A stretch of 64,000 nt of DNA, taken from positions 1 through 64,000 of the forward strand of contig JBAKBP010007641.1 in the NCBI GenBank assembly GCA_037953745.1, given 5' to 3'. The translations under genes were made by a program, and so were the position numbers. Source of the DNA: Lithodes maja (taxonomy: Eukaryota > Arthropoda > Malacostraca > Decapoda > Lithodidae). Under the pieces are notes generated by a model, which had not been told where the DNA came from, made no database searches, and saw nothing but the letters and a program-made list of their open reading frames with translations. This document shows positions 22,799-32,886 of the stretch, piece by piece (position 1 is the stretch's first letter; each line of letters begins with the position of its first letter).

Positions 22799-24609
22799 TG
22801 TAACGCACCCAGTGCGTGGCAACGCAACCTGATTGTACTCCTTGGTACTCCACTGTACCGCCACTGTGTGGTACCGCTGTACCGTGCTGGCTGCTTATAT
22901 TGAGTGTGACAACGTATAACTATGTTCTTTGTATCTCTGCAAAGGTCTCGTCATGTGCTAATCAGTGGTGGGTTTTGTTTTAAGCCATGTCGAGACCTTC
23001 CATTTAATATGTAGTATCAATAGAGAAGTTGATAGATAAGACAATGGGAATTCAGAGAGAGAGAGTGAGTTAGACTTCAGAGCGAGAGGGTAGCAATGCG
23101 CCACGCTGCCGGGGGGGTGGTTGCCAGACGTATGGACCGGTTGGCAGCCCTGCGCTTATAGCTAGGTGCGACAGGGTTGGTAGTCCATTGCCGCCTGCCT
23201 ATGCTGCCTGGGCTGCCCATGTTGTTGTGCTGCACATTGCCTGGAGGCTCGCTGTGTGTTCCATGATCAGGTTGCCTAGAACCTTTGAGATCCTAACATC
23301 CCTTGCCCTCTCTCCCAACTTCTCACGGTTGCACTCTTTCTCTCTGACGACATTACTCTCATTTCATTCTTCTCTCTATTTAAATGCATAACCTTCCCTT
23401 GAGGTCCTAAAGGAGTTTCAGCACTCACCTCTCGTATTACTCTTAGGACAAGCATATATTTACATGTATTAGATTTAAGGGGTTAATGTGAACAGCGATC
23501 TTCTTGATGAGGATAGTTGGTGAACGTTCTACATGTTCACGAGTTATATGCCCAGCTCATCATCCAATTTGTGACTAGACTAGTGCCATGTGTAAGGGCC
23601 CGACCATGCCCAGGAGTTGTCTGTAGAGGGGCGAGGACTTAGCCTTGATTTGCCTACCGAGCCAGGAGCGAGTGCAGTACCAGAGACTACAGCTCGCTCG
23701 TAGTGCCGGTATAGTAGAGTAACGTAATTTATCTGTCCTTGTGTTCTCTGCAGTCTTTTCCTGGGTTCTCGCTTTCGGTGCTGGGACTCGTTGTTCCTGT
23801 GACTTGGCCTGCTAGCTAGAACACATGGGGATGATGAGTGGGTGATATCTTTATTTTACTATGCATTGCAGCTCTCTTTAAGTTTATGTATGTAACACTT
23901 TACAATACACATTACTCACACACAAGACAACACTATTAATACTTTCATGTATCAATTAACTGCACTGTCGTTTTGCTGCTGTGTCCGGAGTTCTGTTGCG
24001 TAGGGCGCATACGGACTCAGAGGGGAGACAGAGTGAGAGAAGCGAAGTAGCCTATGCGGTAGTAGGCTACCGGCGCAGTACTGTTGCCTGCAACCTTTTA
24101 GTTATTCCAAGTATAGATTCATTATTACAATAAGTGACTACTGTTTATGTTCCTTCCATGTGTATTATTAGGTATCTACTGGATCATGAACATCTTGTAT
24201 GCTACATGCTAGTGCATGTTAGTAGGGGACAGTTATTCTAGTGCACGCGCTTTCAAGTAGGCGTGTACATTTGTCATTTAGCATTTCACTGTCATACCTT
24301 TAGCCTGCTTCTATTCTACATTATTAGAGGCTTAATATTAACATAGTTTCTTGAGTATTGCATTTCTTTAGTAATAACGTAACCTATAAATGTCTGAGGG
24401 AGTTTAGCCTCATAGCCTACCCCTGTTGTACACTTTCGCCGAGTTAAGGTACCTCGTTACCATAGACGATAACTCTGTAGGGCGTTGGTGCTTTTGTTGT
24501 CTGGAGCATATAGTATTTGGGACTGGAATCGAGCGTGTCGTTGTCACATAAGCCATTTCTGTCCTACGATCAAGAATCCCGAATATGTATTGCCGATCCA
24601 GCCGTAACA
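22799..24609 (+). repeat. Gmr1-like element 1, 5' LTR
   Basis: Starts TGTAACG (TGTGACG in the 3' LTR) and ends CCGTAACA, with TG..CA termini. At 1811 bp it is long for Gypsy. Near the start it has one GTACCGCT unit fewer than the 3' LTR. Open frames inside (for example 23188-23391) are present in both LTRs but have no recognised product. Confidence 0.95.
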
Positions 24610-24611
24610 AA

Positions 24612-24630
24612 ATGGCGACCTTGCACAAGA
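24612..24630 (+). promoter_or_regulatory. Gmr1-like element 1, primer-binding site
   Basis: TGGCGACCTTGCAC begins three bases after the 5' LTR. The second Gmr1-like element has TGGCGACCTT at the equivalent place. This fits pairing with the 3' end of a tRNA ending GGTCGCCA; which tRNA was not determined. Confidence 0.7.
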
Positions 24631-24879
24631 TTCAGTAGTATCCTATCACATGTTTTTTGGAGAACTATTCTATGCTACCTAGTAGAGCTGGCTAGAATTT
24701 TCTTGCATATTGGAGGAATTTTTATTGTGTCATTATTGTATTGGTGGACTTGCAGATTGTTTCGTTAGGGGTGTCTAGAGTAGAGTCATTCAAGCATCTT
24801 TAACATTTTGTGAGTCGAGACTGCAATTAGTAATAAGCACTTCTTTTTTTTTATGAACAGCAATTGTATAACCAGCACT

Positions 24880-27042
24880 ATGTCTAATGACTCATCATTT
24901 ACGGGGGAGGATAACACGGTACAGCCTAGTGACCAGCAAGTACAACAGATATTTAGGGAGGGGAGTGTTATAAGTGGAGAGAGGGATGCCCGGGCATTTT
25001 TGCAGACACCTTTGACCGAACAGCGCCTGCAGGCTATTGATTGTTACGGTCTTCGCTGTTTAGCCACGGTTTTGGGGCGGGACTGTCCTGACAGTTGGCC
25101 CAAGAAGAATTTGGTGGCATGTTTGTTGGGTGATGGCGATGGGGCGGTGGGTGGAGTGGGGTCTTGGGGGGTTCCCTCCAAGCCTCCATTCCACTCTACC
25201 CCTGAGCTGGGCCCTCAGCCAGCGAGTCTTAGCACGATGCAGCAGGAGGGTTCTCAAGGGCAAGCTGGCTTACCCGTAAACACGTCTCGGTGTGGATCCC
25301 CCATTTTGTGCTCTCCCCCCCCAGGCCTGTCTCCTGAGATGTTATTTCAGCTAGAACTAGCTAAGTTTAAGCTGCAGGAGACTCAGATACAACAGGCTAG
25401 TATAGAACGGATTAAGCTGCAGGAGACTCGGATACAACAGGCTAGTATAGAACGCATAGAGGTTGCTAGAATCCAAGCCAATCAGGATGCAACGAGGTAC
25501 CAGGCTGAAATGGATGTCGAGAAGTCTAGAGTAGAGACCACGGGGCGTCATCTCGGTGGTGGGCACCGGGTTACAGACTCACTTTCGCATTTAATTAAGT
25601 TAGTACCCGCATTTGATGAGACAGCAGTGACTGAGTTTTTTGCTCGTTTCGAAAAGAAGTGTCGTGAGTATGACTGGCCGGAGGTTAAATGGGCAGCATT
25701 AGTTTCATCACGTCTAGTGGGTAAGGGGTTGAAAGCCTACGATGCACTGTCACTGGACGAGAGTGTAGTGTATGGACTGGTGAAGGAGGCTGTGCTCCGG
25801 GCCTACGAACTGCAACCCGAAACTTATAGATTGAAGTTCCGTGGCGTGAATAAGAAGAGCGACGTCAGTTTTATGGAGCACGCACGGGACTTAACAGATG
25901 CAGGTAATAACTGGTTTCGGTCCGAGCACGCAGAGTCGGCTGAGGAAATTAAGCAACTTTTCTATCTGGAACAGTTTTACAAATGTACTGGAACCGATCT
26001 AACGCTGAACATTAAGGAAAAATGTCCCAAGACAGTAGAGGAGGCTGCCAAGATGGCAGACCTCAGATTATCATTGATTCGTGGTTGCGGTGCCGCTCAG
26101 AGGGCTGAGTCAGGGCAGAAGGGGCGCTATACCCCACCCACCAGAGTTTTCGATAATAACAAATCCTATGACACACATAACCACACTAAATGCATTGCAC
26201 CTAATAACACCTACAAACACAAGCCTCTCCCGTTTACTAAAGGTCAGGCCCCTTCTTCGCCCGCACAAGGGAAGAAGCCCATTGGGGATGTGAAATGTTA
26301 CAAATGTCAGAAGCTAGGCCATTATTCACGTGAGTGCCCTAGTAACACTCCCGCTAAGCCGGTGTCATTGGTTCACAGTATCGGTGTGTCTCTGAAGGCT
26401 GCAGCAACTGCCCGGGGTAGGTTGTCAGCAGCTGAGGCACACGCGGTAAAGAAGCGTACGGAAGGCTCGACACCTGTCCGGGACACTTTCTGTAGCCATC
26501 GGGGGCACGGGTTTGTGAGCTGGGGGAGTGAACTACGGAGGGTTGACTTGCTGAGGGATACGGGGGCTTCGCAAACTTTGTTGAGGAACTTCACAGGGAA
26601 ACCGATAAATGCGGCCAGAGTTGTTGTGGTGCAGGGTATAAATGCTACGAGGTCATACCCACTTGTGAGGTTGGAGTTGAGAGTGGGAGAGGTGTGCAGG
26701 GAGCTGGATGTAGGGATCGTTGAGTGTTTGCCAGTTGAGGGCGTCGACCTTCTTCTCGGCAACGACTTTGCGGTGCCCACTTCCGGGACTCCACCCTTAG
26801 TCGTTGCCGAGAGGGCGGCCGACGTGGATGGTGAGAATCGGGAATGGGTTGGGAGGTGCCAACAGGATGAGATGGCCTGTGTGGTAACCCGATCTCGCTC
26901 TGCGGCTCCTGCACAGCCTAGCACTCAACCTCGGGGACAGTGGAGGAAGGATCAGGAGAAGGTTGCTAAGGGCAGGAAAAGGGACATTGATTCTGCTGCA
27001 CTTCTCGGTGATTCGGTACTTGGACCTATAATAAACACGTGA
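24880..27042 (+). CDS. gag: Gmr1-like element 1 gag-protease
   Basis: About 720 residues. A low-complexity N-terminal half contains a near-duplicated KLQETQIQQASIERI stretch. It is followed by a capsid region (VTEFFARFEKKCREYDWPEV to TYRLKFRGV), whose C-terminal part resembles a SCAN domain (FMEHARDLTDAGNNWFR, EIKQLFYLEQFY, TVEEAAKMADLR). A CCHC knuckle (CYKCQKLGHYSREC) follows, then an aspartic protease with LLRDTGASQTLL and LLLGNDF. The product would assemble particles and cleave the polyprotein. An upstream in-frame ATG lies at 24853; I prefer 24880 because it aligns with the start of the second element. The frame ends at TGA 27040-27042, and the same frame continues into pol. Confidence 0.9.
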   Translation: MSNDSSFTGEDNTVQPSDQQVQQIFREGSVISGERDARAFLQTPLTEQRLQAIDCYGLRCLATVLGRDCPDSWPKKNLVACLLGDGDGAVGGVGSWGVPSKPPFHSTPELGPQPASLSTMQQEGSQGQAGLPVNTSRCGSPILCSPPPGLSPEMLFQLELAKFKLQETQIQQASIERIKLQETRIQQASIERIEVARIQANQDATRYQAEMDVEKSRVETTGRHLGGGHRVTDSLSHLIKLVPAFDETAVTEFFARFEKKCREYDWPEVKWAALVSSRLVGKGLKAYDALSLDESVVYGLVKEAVLRAYELQPETYRLKFRGVNKKSDVSFMEHARDLTDAGNNWFRSEHAESAEEIKQLFYLEQFYKCTGTDLTLNIKEKCPKTVEEAAKMADLRLSLIRGCGAAQRAESGQKGRYTPPTRVFDNNKSYDTHNHTKCIAPNNTYKHKPLPFTKGQAPSSPAQGKKPIGDVKCYKCQKLGHYSRECPSNTPAKPVSLVHSIGVSLKAAATARGRLSAAEAHAVKKRTEGSTPVRDTFCSHRGHGFVSWGSELRRVDLLRDTGASQTLLRNFTGKPINAARVVVVQGINATRSYPLVRLELRVGEVCRELDVGIVECLPVEGVDLLLGNDFAVPTSGTPPLVVAERAADVDGENREWVGRCQQDEMACVVTRSRSAAPAQPSTQPRGQWRKDQEKVAKGRKRDIDSAALLGDSVLGPIINT

Positions 27043-27060
27043 GTTGACTCTGGCCCAGAT

Positions 27061-29997
27061 ATGGTGTGTAACAAGGCAGAGTTGGGTAAGACTTCGCGTG
27101 AGGCAAGAGCTGTAGCGAGAGCCACTAAGGCAGTAGAGCCTACTAGCCGGGGTAATGTCTTATTACAAAACCATCTTGATGCATTGACGCCCAGGGACAT
27201 TAGTGAGCAGCAGCTGCAAGACGCTAGCCTAGCTCGTTATAGCAATGGTGCCATAGAGTTGGAGGAAGATGGGGATGCGAAGCCGGGAGATTTCTTTAGG
27301 CTCAACAGGATATTGTACCGCAGATTTCTAGACCCCAAATCGAAGTGGGAGGGCGGTGCGAGGGTAGTAGACCAGGTGGTTGTTCCAAATAAGTATAGAG
27401 AGTCCTTATTGTGTCTGGCGCATGATGTGCCGGTGGCGGGTCATTTGGGGGTAACAAAAACATTGGCGGCATTGGGCAGGTTTTTCTGGTGGCCTGGGGT
27501 CAAGGCTGATGTCTGTGCATGGGTGGCTGGGTGTGCGACCTGCCAGACAACGGGGAAGCCTAACCAGACAATCCCGAAGGCACCTTTGTTTCCCATACCT
27601 GTCACCGGGCCTCCGTTCAGCAAAGTTGTAGTAGATTTGGTTGGCCCTTTCCCGCCTACTAGTAGTGGCAATAAATTCCTGTTGACAATCATGGATGTGG
27701 CTACGAGATACCCGGACGCATACCCCATGAGAAACGGCTCGGCAAAGGCAGTTGTTAAAAACTTATTATTGTTCTGTTCCCGTTATGGATTTCCACGTGA
27801 GGTGCAGTCAGACCAGGGGAGCAATTTTACATCCAAATTGTTCAAGCAAACCCTTCAGTTGCACGGTATATGTTCTGTAGTGTCGTCAGCCTACCATCCC
27901 GAGAGTCAGGGAGTCTTGGAGCGGTGGCACTCGACCCTGAAGAGTATGCTACGCTGTTACTGTGCAGAACATGACACTGATTGGGATTTGGGTCTGCCGT
28001 ATGTTCTGTTCGCTGCACGTGAAGTCCCAGGAGAGAGCCTGGGGTTCAGTCCAAATCAACTAGTCTTTGGCCATAATGTGAGAGGACCTTTAAGTATGGT
28101 GAAAGAGATCTGGGAGGGCGAAGAGAAGCCGGGGTCTGTACTTAAATATATCCTTGAGAGCCGGGAGAGACTTATAGGTTGCATGGCAGCGGCAGGTAAT
28201 AACTTGGTTAATGCACAGGCGGTCATGAAGCACCAGTATGATGCCAAGGTGAAGCTTCGGGAGTTTTCGGTGGGTCAGGAGGTAATGTTGCTTTTACCTT
28301 TGCCTGGACACCCCCTTTCTGCCAAGTTTATTGGGCCGTATGTGGTGGCTAAGAAACTGTCCGACCTTGATTATCTCGTTGCAACACCTGACCGTAGAAA
28401 AAAACATCAGTTATGTCATGTTAACCTCATGAAAGAGTATGTGAGACGCCCCTCAGAGCCTCTCACTGTCCCTGTGCTGGCCTGCAGCGGCCAGGGTGGA
28501 GAAGGAGGTGGGGACAGTCATGCTGCTGAGGAGGATAGCTGGGACTGTGTCATTTCCGCGGAACAGTGGGCGGGGAATACTGAACAAGAGGCTAGGCAAG
28601 CTGTAAGTCACCTGCCTGAGCACCAGGGTGCTGCTGTCCTAGGCCTGTTCAGGTCATACCCCTCTGTTTTCGCCGAACACCCAGGTCTCACTACTCAGGT
28701 AACGCACGACGTGGACGTCGGTGATAATGTGCCCTTCAAGTCAGTGCCCTACCGTGTGCCCCCGGTAAAGTTGCCAGCTTTACGGGAGGAGTTAAAGTAC
28801 ATGGTTGAGAGAGGGATGATCACTGAAGGTTATGTGAAGTGGACATCACCCGTCACGTTGCAGCCAAAACCTGACGGCAAGGTGCGGTTCTGCATAGATT
28901 TTCGTAGGCTAAATGGCTTGACCACTACCAACCCTTACCCTTTGCCTCGAGTTGACGACAGCGTGGACAAGATAGGGAATGCAAAGTACCTTACTAAAAT
29001 TGATCTTGTAAAAGGTTACTGGCAAGTACCCCTGTCGGACCGAGCTAAGCAAGTTTGTGGTTTTGTGGTAGATGGCAAGACCTACCAATGTAACGTAATG
29101 CCTTATGGGCTTAAGAACGCACCTGCCACGTTTCAGAACCTGATGAACGATATTTGTGACGAAATCCCTAACTGCACGGTCTACCTTGATGACGTGATAG
29201 TGTATGATGACGATTTTGAAAATCACCTAGGGCACTTAGAGACCCTGTTTGGGAAGTTGCACGATGCTGGGCTGGTGGTGAACCTGAGGAAGTGCGAGTT
29301 TGTAAAGGCTACTGTGCAGTATCTTGGCTTCGTGGTCGGGTTAGGCCGGGTGTGCCCCCCCCTGAGCAAGATACAGGCTATCAATATGTTTCCCAGGCCC
29401 ACCACTAAGCGCCAGGTCATGCGGTTCCTAGGTATGATAGGCTATTATAGGCGCTTCATCCGGGGATACTCTACTGTCTTAGCACCGTTAACTGATCTAC
29501 TGTCGAAGTCAGTGAAGTTCTGTTGGGCTGCGGAGTGTCAGAGGGCTTTCGACCTAGTCAAGCACCTGCTGTGTACACATCCGATTTTGAGAGCCCCAGA
29601 CTTCTCCAGGAGTTTTCAGCTGGCGACTGATGCCAGCGGTGTGGGTGCCGGGGCAGTGTTACTGCAGACTGATTCCGAGGGCTTGGAACACCCAGTGAGC
29701 TTCTTTTCTCGCAAGTTTAATTCGGCACAAAGGAATTACTCGACTATAGAGAAGGAGCTTCTTGCTATCGTTTTGTCGCTCAAACATTTCGAAGTTTATG
29801 TTCCAGCCTACGGCCCGGTAGTGACGATTTATACGGACCATCATCCCTTGAAATTCCTAAATCAGTTTCACAATCGGAATATGCGGTTGACCAGGTGGTC
29901 CCTAATGCTCCAAGAGTATAATCTCAACATTCAGCATATTGCCGGGAGTGAGAACGTGATAGCAGATTGTCTATCAAGGGTTGATGATCCAGGATAG
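27061..29997 (+). CDS. pol: Gmr1-like element 1 integrase-reverse transcriptase-RNase H
   Basis: 978 residues in the same frame as gag. The integrase comes first: HHCC zinc module (GHLGVTKTLAALG, then CATCQTTGK), catalytic core with VVVDLVGPFP, VQSDQGSNFTS and SQGVLERWHS (35 residues between the second Asp and the Glu), and a GPY/F-type C-terminus (KFIGPYVVAKKLSDLDYL). The RT follows, with FCIDFRRLN, YLTKIDLVKGYWQ, MPYGLKNAPATFQ and VYLDDVIVY. RNase H has LATDASGVGAGAVL, IEKELLAIV, IYTDHHPL and VIADCLSR, so all expected acidic residues are present. No internal stop is seen. It probably starts by readthrough or as a continuation of gag, because the first Met (27061) has no obvious initiation context. 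Confidence 0.93.
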   Translation: MVCNKAELGKTSREARAVARATKAVEPTSRGNVLLQNHLDALTPRDISEQQLQDASLARYSNGAIELEEDGDAKPGDFFRLNRILYRRFLDPKSKWEGGARVVDQVVVPNKYRESLLCLAHDVPVAGHLGVTKTLAALGRFFWWPGVKADVCAWVAGCATCQTTGKPNQTIPKAPLFPIPVTGPPFSKVVVDLVGPFPPTSSGNKFLLTIMDVATRYPDAYPMRNGSAKAVVKNLLLFCSRYGFPREVQSDQGSNFTSKLFKQTLQLHGICSVVSSAYHPESQGVLERWHSTLKSMLRCYCAEHDTDWDLGLPYVLFAAREVPGESLGFSPNQLVFGHNVRGPLSMVKEIWEGEEKPGSVLKYILESRERLIGCMAAAGNNLVNAQAVMKHQYDAKVKLREFSVGQEVMLLLPLPGHPLSAKFIGPYVVAKKLSDLDYLVATPDRRKKHQLCHVNLMKEYVRRPSEPLTVPVLACSGQGGEGGGDSHAAEEDSWDCVISAEQWAGNTEQEARQAVSHLPEHQGAAVLGLFRSYPSVFAEHPGLTTQVTHDVDVGDNVPFKSVPYRVPPVKLPALREELKYMVERGMITEGYVKWTSPVTLQPKPDGKVRFCIDFRRLNGLTTTNPYPLPRVDDSVDKIGNAKYLTKIDLVKGYWQVPLSDRAKQVCGFVVDGKTYQCNVMPYGLKNAPATFQNLMNDICDEIPNCTVYLDDVIVYDDDFENHLGHLETLFGKLHDAGLVVNLRKCEFVKATVQYLGFVVGLGRVCPPLSKIQAINMFPRPTTKRQVMRFLGMIGYYRRFIRGYSTVLAPLTDLLSKSVKFCWAAECQRAFDLVKHLLCTHPILRAPDFSRSFQLATDASGVGAGAVLLQTDSEGLEHPVSFFSRKFNSAQRNYSTIEKELLAIVLSLKHFEVYVPAYGPVVTIYTDHHPLKFLNQFHNRNMRLTRWSLMLQEYNLNIQHIAGSENVIADCLSRVDDPG

Positions 29998-30261
29998 TCG
30001 TGCACGGTGTGTGGGTTGAGCAGGAGTAAAATTAGGCTATCATAACGCCGTCCAAAAAGATTATAAAACAATAAAATAAACGAGAAATTTTTTTTTTAGT
30101 TTTGTAAGTCTTTATTGTTGTAGCATGATGCATGCGATATTGTGTTTTATGTATAATTCACACTTCAGTTGTTGTGCACCTTTTGCAATTAGTGGCAGCT
30201 AAGGGTAGCAGGTCGGTTGGTTGCCTGTCAGATTTTGATAATGCTTCTAAGGTCGATTATC
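29998..30261 (+). other. Gmr1-like element 1, 3' untranslated region
   Basis: About 260 bases between the RNase H stop and the polypurine tract. I see no envelope-like or other frame with a recognisable motif. Confidence 0.6.
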
Positions 30262-30278
30262 TAAAATCTTGGGGGGGC
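30262..30278 (+). promoter_or_regulatory. Gmr1-like element 1, polypurine tract
   Basis: AAAATCTTGGGGGGGC directly abuts the 3' LTR. The second element has AAAATCTTGGGGGGGGG at the same position. Confidence 0.8.
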
Positions 30279-32094
30279 TGTGACGCACCCAGTGCGTGGC
30301 AACGCAACCTGATTGTACTCCTTGGTACTCCACTGTACCGCCACTGTGTGGTACCGCTGTACCGCTGTACCGTGCTGGCTGCTTATATTGAGTGTGACAA
30401 CGTATAACTATGTTCTTTGTATCTCTGCAAAGGTCTCGTCATGTGCTAACCAGTGGTGGGTTTTGTTTTAAGCCATGTCGAGACCTTCCATTTAATATGT
30501 AGTATCAATAGAGAAGTTGATAGATAAGACAATGGGAATTCAGAGAGAGAGAGTGAGTTAGACTTCAGAGCGAGAGGGTAGCAATGCGCCACGCTGCCGG
30601 GGGGGTGGTTGCCAGACGTATGGACCGGTTGGCAGCCCTGCGCTTATAGCTAGGTGCGACAGGGTTGGTAGTCCATTGCCGCCTGCCTATGCTGCCTGGG
30701 CTGCCCATGTTGTCGTGCTGCACATTGCCTGGAGGCTCGCTGTGTGTTCCATGATCAGGTTGCCTAGAACCTTTGAGATCCTAACATCCCTTGCCCTCTC
30801 TCCCAACTTCTCACGGTTGCACTCTTTCTCTCTGACGACATTACTCTCATTTCATTCTTCTCTCTATTTAAATGCATAACCTTCCCTTGAGGTCCTAAAG
30901 GAGTTTCAGCACTCACCTCTCGTATTACTCTTAGGACAAGCATATATTTACATGTATTAGATTTAAGGGGTTAATGTGAACAGCGATCTTCTTGATGAGG
31001 ATAGTTGGTGAACGTTCTACATGTTCACGAGTTATATGCCCAGCTCATCATCCAATTTGTGACTAGACTAGTGCCATGTGTAAGAGCCCGACCATGCCCA
31101 GGAGTTGTCTGTAGAGGGGCGAGGACTTAGCCTTGATTTGCCTACCGAGCCAGGAGCGAGTGCAGTACCAGAGACTACAGCTCGCTCGTAGTGCCGGTAT
31201 AGTAGAGTAACGTAATTTATCTGTCCTTGTGTTCTCTGCAGTCTTTTCCTGGGTTCTCGCTTTCGGTGCTGGGACTCGTTGTTCCTGTGACTTGGCCTGC
31301 TAGCTAGAACACAAGGGTGATGATGAGTGGGTGATATCTTTATTTTACTATGCATTGCAGCTCTCTTTAAGTTTATGTATGTAACACTTTACAATACACA
31401 TTACTCACACACAAGACAACACTATTAATACTTTCATGTATCAATTAACTGCACTGTCGTTTTGCTGCTGTGTCCGGAGTTCTGTTGCGTAGGGCGCATA
31501 CGGACTCAGAGGGGAGACAGAGTGAGAGAAGCGAAGTAGCCTATGCGGTAGTAGGCTACCGGCGCAGTACTGTTGCCTGCAACCTTTTAGTTATTCCAAG
31601 TATAGATTCATTATTACAATAAGTGACTACTGTTTATGTTCCTTCCATGTGTATTATTAGGTATCTACTGGATCATGAACATCTTGTATGCTACATGCTA
31701 GTGCATGTTAGTAGGGGACAGTTATTCTAGTGCACGCGCTTTCAAGTAGGCGTGTACATTTGTCATTTAGCATTTCACTGTCATACCTTTAGCCTGCTTC
31801 TATTCTACATTATTAGAGGCTTAATATTAACGTAGTTTCTTGAGTATTGCATTTCTTTAGTAATAACGTAACCTATAAATGTCTGAGGGAGTTTAGCCTC
31901 ATAGCCTACCCCTGTTGTACACTTTCGCCGAGTTAAGGTACCTCGTTACCATAGACGATAACTCTGTAGGGCGTTGGTGCTTTTGTTGTCTGGAGCATAT
32001 AGTATTTGGGACTGGAATCGAGCGTGTCGTTGTCACATAAGCCATTTCTGTCCTACGATCAAGAATCCCGAATATGTATTGCCGATCCAGCCGT

Positions 32095-32098
<4 letters not shown>
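30279..32098 (+). repeat. Gmr1-like element 1, 3' LTR
   Basis: 1820 bp, nearly identical to 22799-24609. The difference in length is explained by an extra 8-bp GTACCGCT-type unit near 30356 and a 1-bp indel near 31316. It ends CCGTAACA at 32098 and is followed directly by (AT)n. Confidence 0.95.

Positions 32099-32138
<40 letters not shown>
32099..32138. repeat. (AT)n microsatellite, right half
   Basis: Continuation of the TA tract at 22770-22798, split by the LTR element. Confidence 0.9.
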
Positions 32139-32345
32139 CATACTAACTAATGAATACTAAATATTAATTAAATACAACACTTGTTTTCTAAATTTATCTC
32201 TTACAAACTACTGATTTAATAGCCCTATGTTAAATAATAGAAACATGTAATGTACTATTCCCATATTCAAAATATGCTATAAGAGGGCAATGCCTAGTAA
32301 GTTCATTGCTCAATAGGTGGCGTTCTGAGAGTGAGGATCTGATTC

Positions 32346-32498
32346 TAGGGGGTGAGACAGTAAAGCACTGGAGCGAGGCAGCTTCAGAGATGGGGCTGCT
32401 TCGAGCCGTTAGTGAGCAACTAAGCCCCATGCATCCTGCGAAGGAAAGATGGCAGGGTTTGGTTAAAGCAAAAAGTGCTTCACATGTCTCACCCCCTA
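32346..32498. mobile_element. Short MITE, TAGGGGGTGAGACA inverted repeats, copy 2
   Basis: The left end TAGGGGGTGAGACAGTAAAG and right end GTGCTTCACATGTCTCACCC-CCTA are inverted repeats of about 23 bases with one or two mismatches and TA at the tips. Copy 1 is at 19737-19880. Flanks (GCTCAATAGGTGGCGTTC before; CTGGAACGAGACCTCACAGG after) match the copy 1 flanks too. Confidence 0.65.
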
Positions 32499-32777
32499 AA
32501 CTGGAACGAGACCTCACAGGCTTTACCGTTCAATGTAGAAAGGTTGAATGTTCAGGCTCTTGAGAAGGAGTAGTTGAAAACAAAAAATCACTGTATGACT
32601 GAACCCATGTTGTTTCCACTGATTGCACTTAATGTATTTATACGGGAATTGATATCAACTAATTCATGTTTAATCCTCGCTCTATCTCTCTCTCTCGACT
32701 TGACGCTCGAAGAAAATTATTACTTATTTTACATTACAGTTCACGCTCAGACTCAATACATTTGTTTTGTTTTTCTA

Positions 32778-32886
32778 TGTGGATGAGGGAGACAAAAGAC
32801 AAAATGCCTGTGACGAGTGCCTCTTTCAGAGTTTAAAGAATGACAGGGCAAAAAATCAAGGAATGTTCGAGGCCAAATTAATGTCT
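32778..32886 (-). repeat. Jockey-type LINE 3' UTR fragment (reverse)
   Basis: The stretch from GTGGATGAGGGAGACAAAAG to GCCAAATTAATGTCTAGACAC matches the reverse 3' UTR segments at 18275-18360 and 60450-60555. It abuts a plus-strand Jockey fragment, so the two are in opposite orientation. Confidence 0.65.

Larger units (their letters stand above)
22799..32098 (+). mobile_element. Gmr1-like Gypsy-superfamily LTR retrotransposon, nearly intact
   Basis: About 9.3 kb: LTR (1811 bp), primer-binding site, gag-protease frame, integrase-RT-RNase H frame, polypurine tract, LTR (1820 bp). Integrase precedes RT, the order described for Gmr1-type Ty3/Gypsy elements and otherwise typical of Copia. ATAT flanks both ends, and the element sits inside a (TA)n tract, whose right half follows at 32099. 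By eye the LTRs differ at roughly seven substitutions and two indels (8 bp and 1 bp), well under 1 percent, so insertion is recent. The only obvious coding lesion is one in-frame TGA between the two frames. Confidence 0.93.

Noticed and set aside
23188..23391. 67-codon frame repeated at 30676-30879
   Set aside because: The two copies are the two LTRs of one element; identity reflects LTR identity, not coding constraint.
29998..30261. Envelope-like third frame in Gmr1-like element 1
   Set aside because: Only about 260 bases remain before the polypurine tract and no signal peptide or membrane segment is visible.
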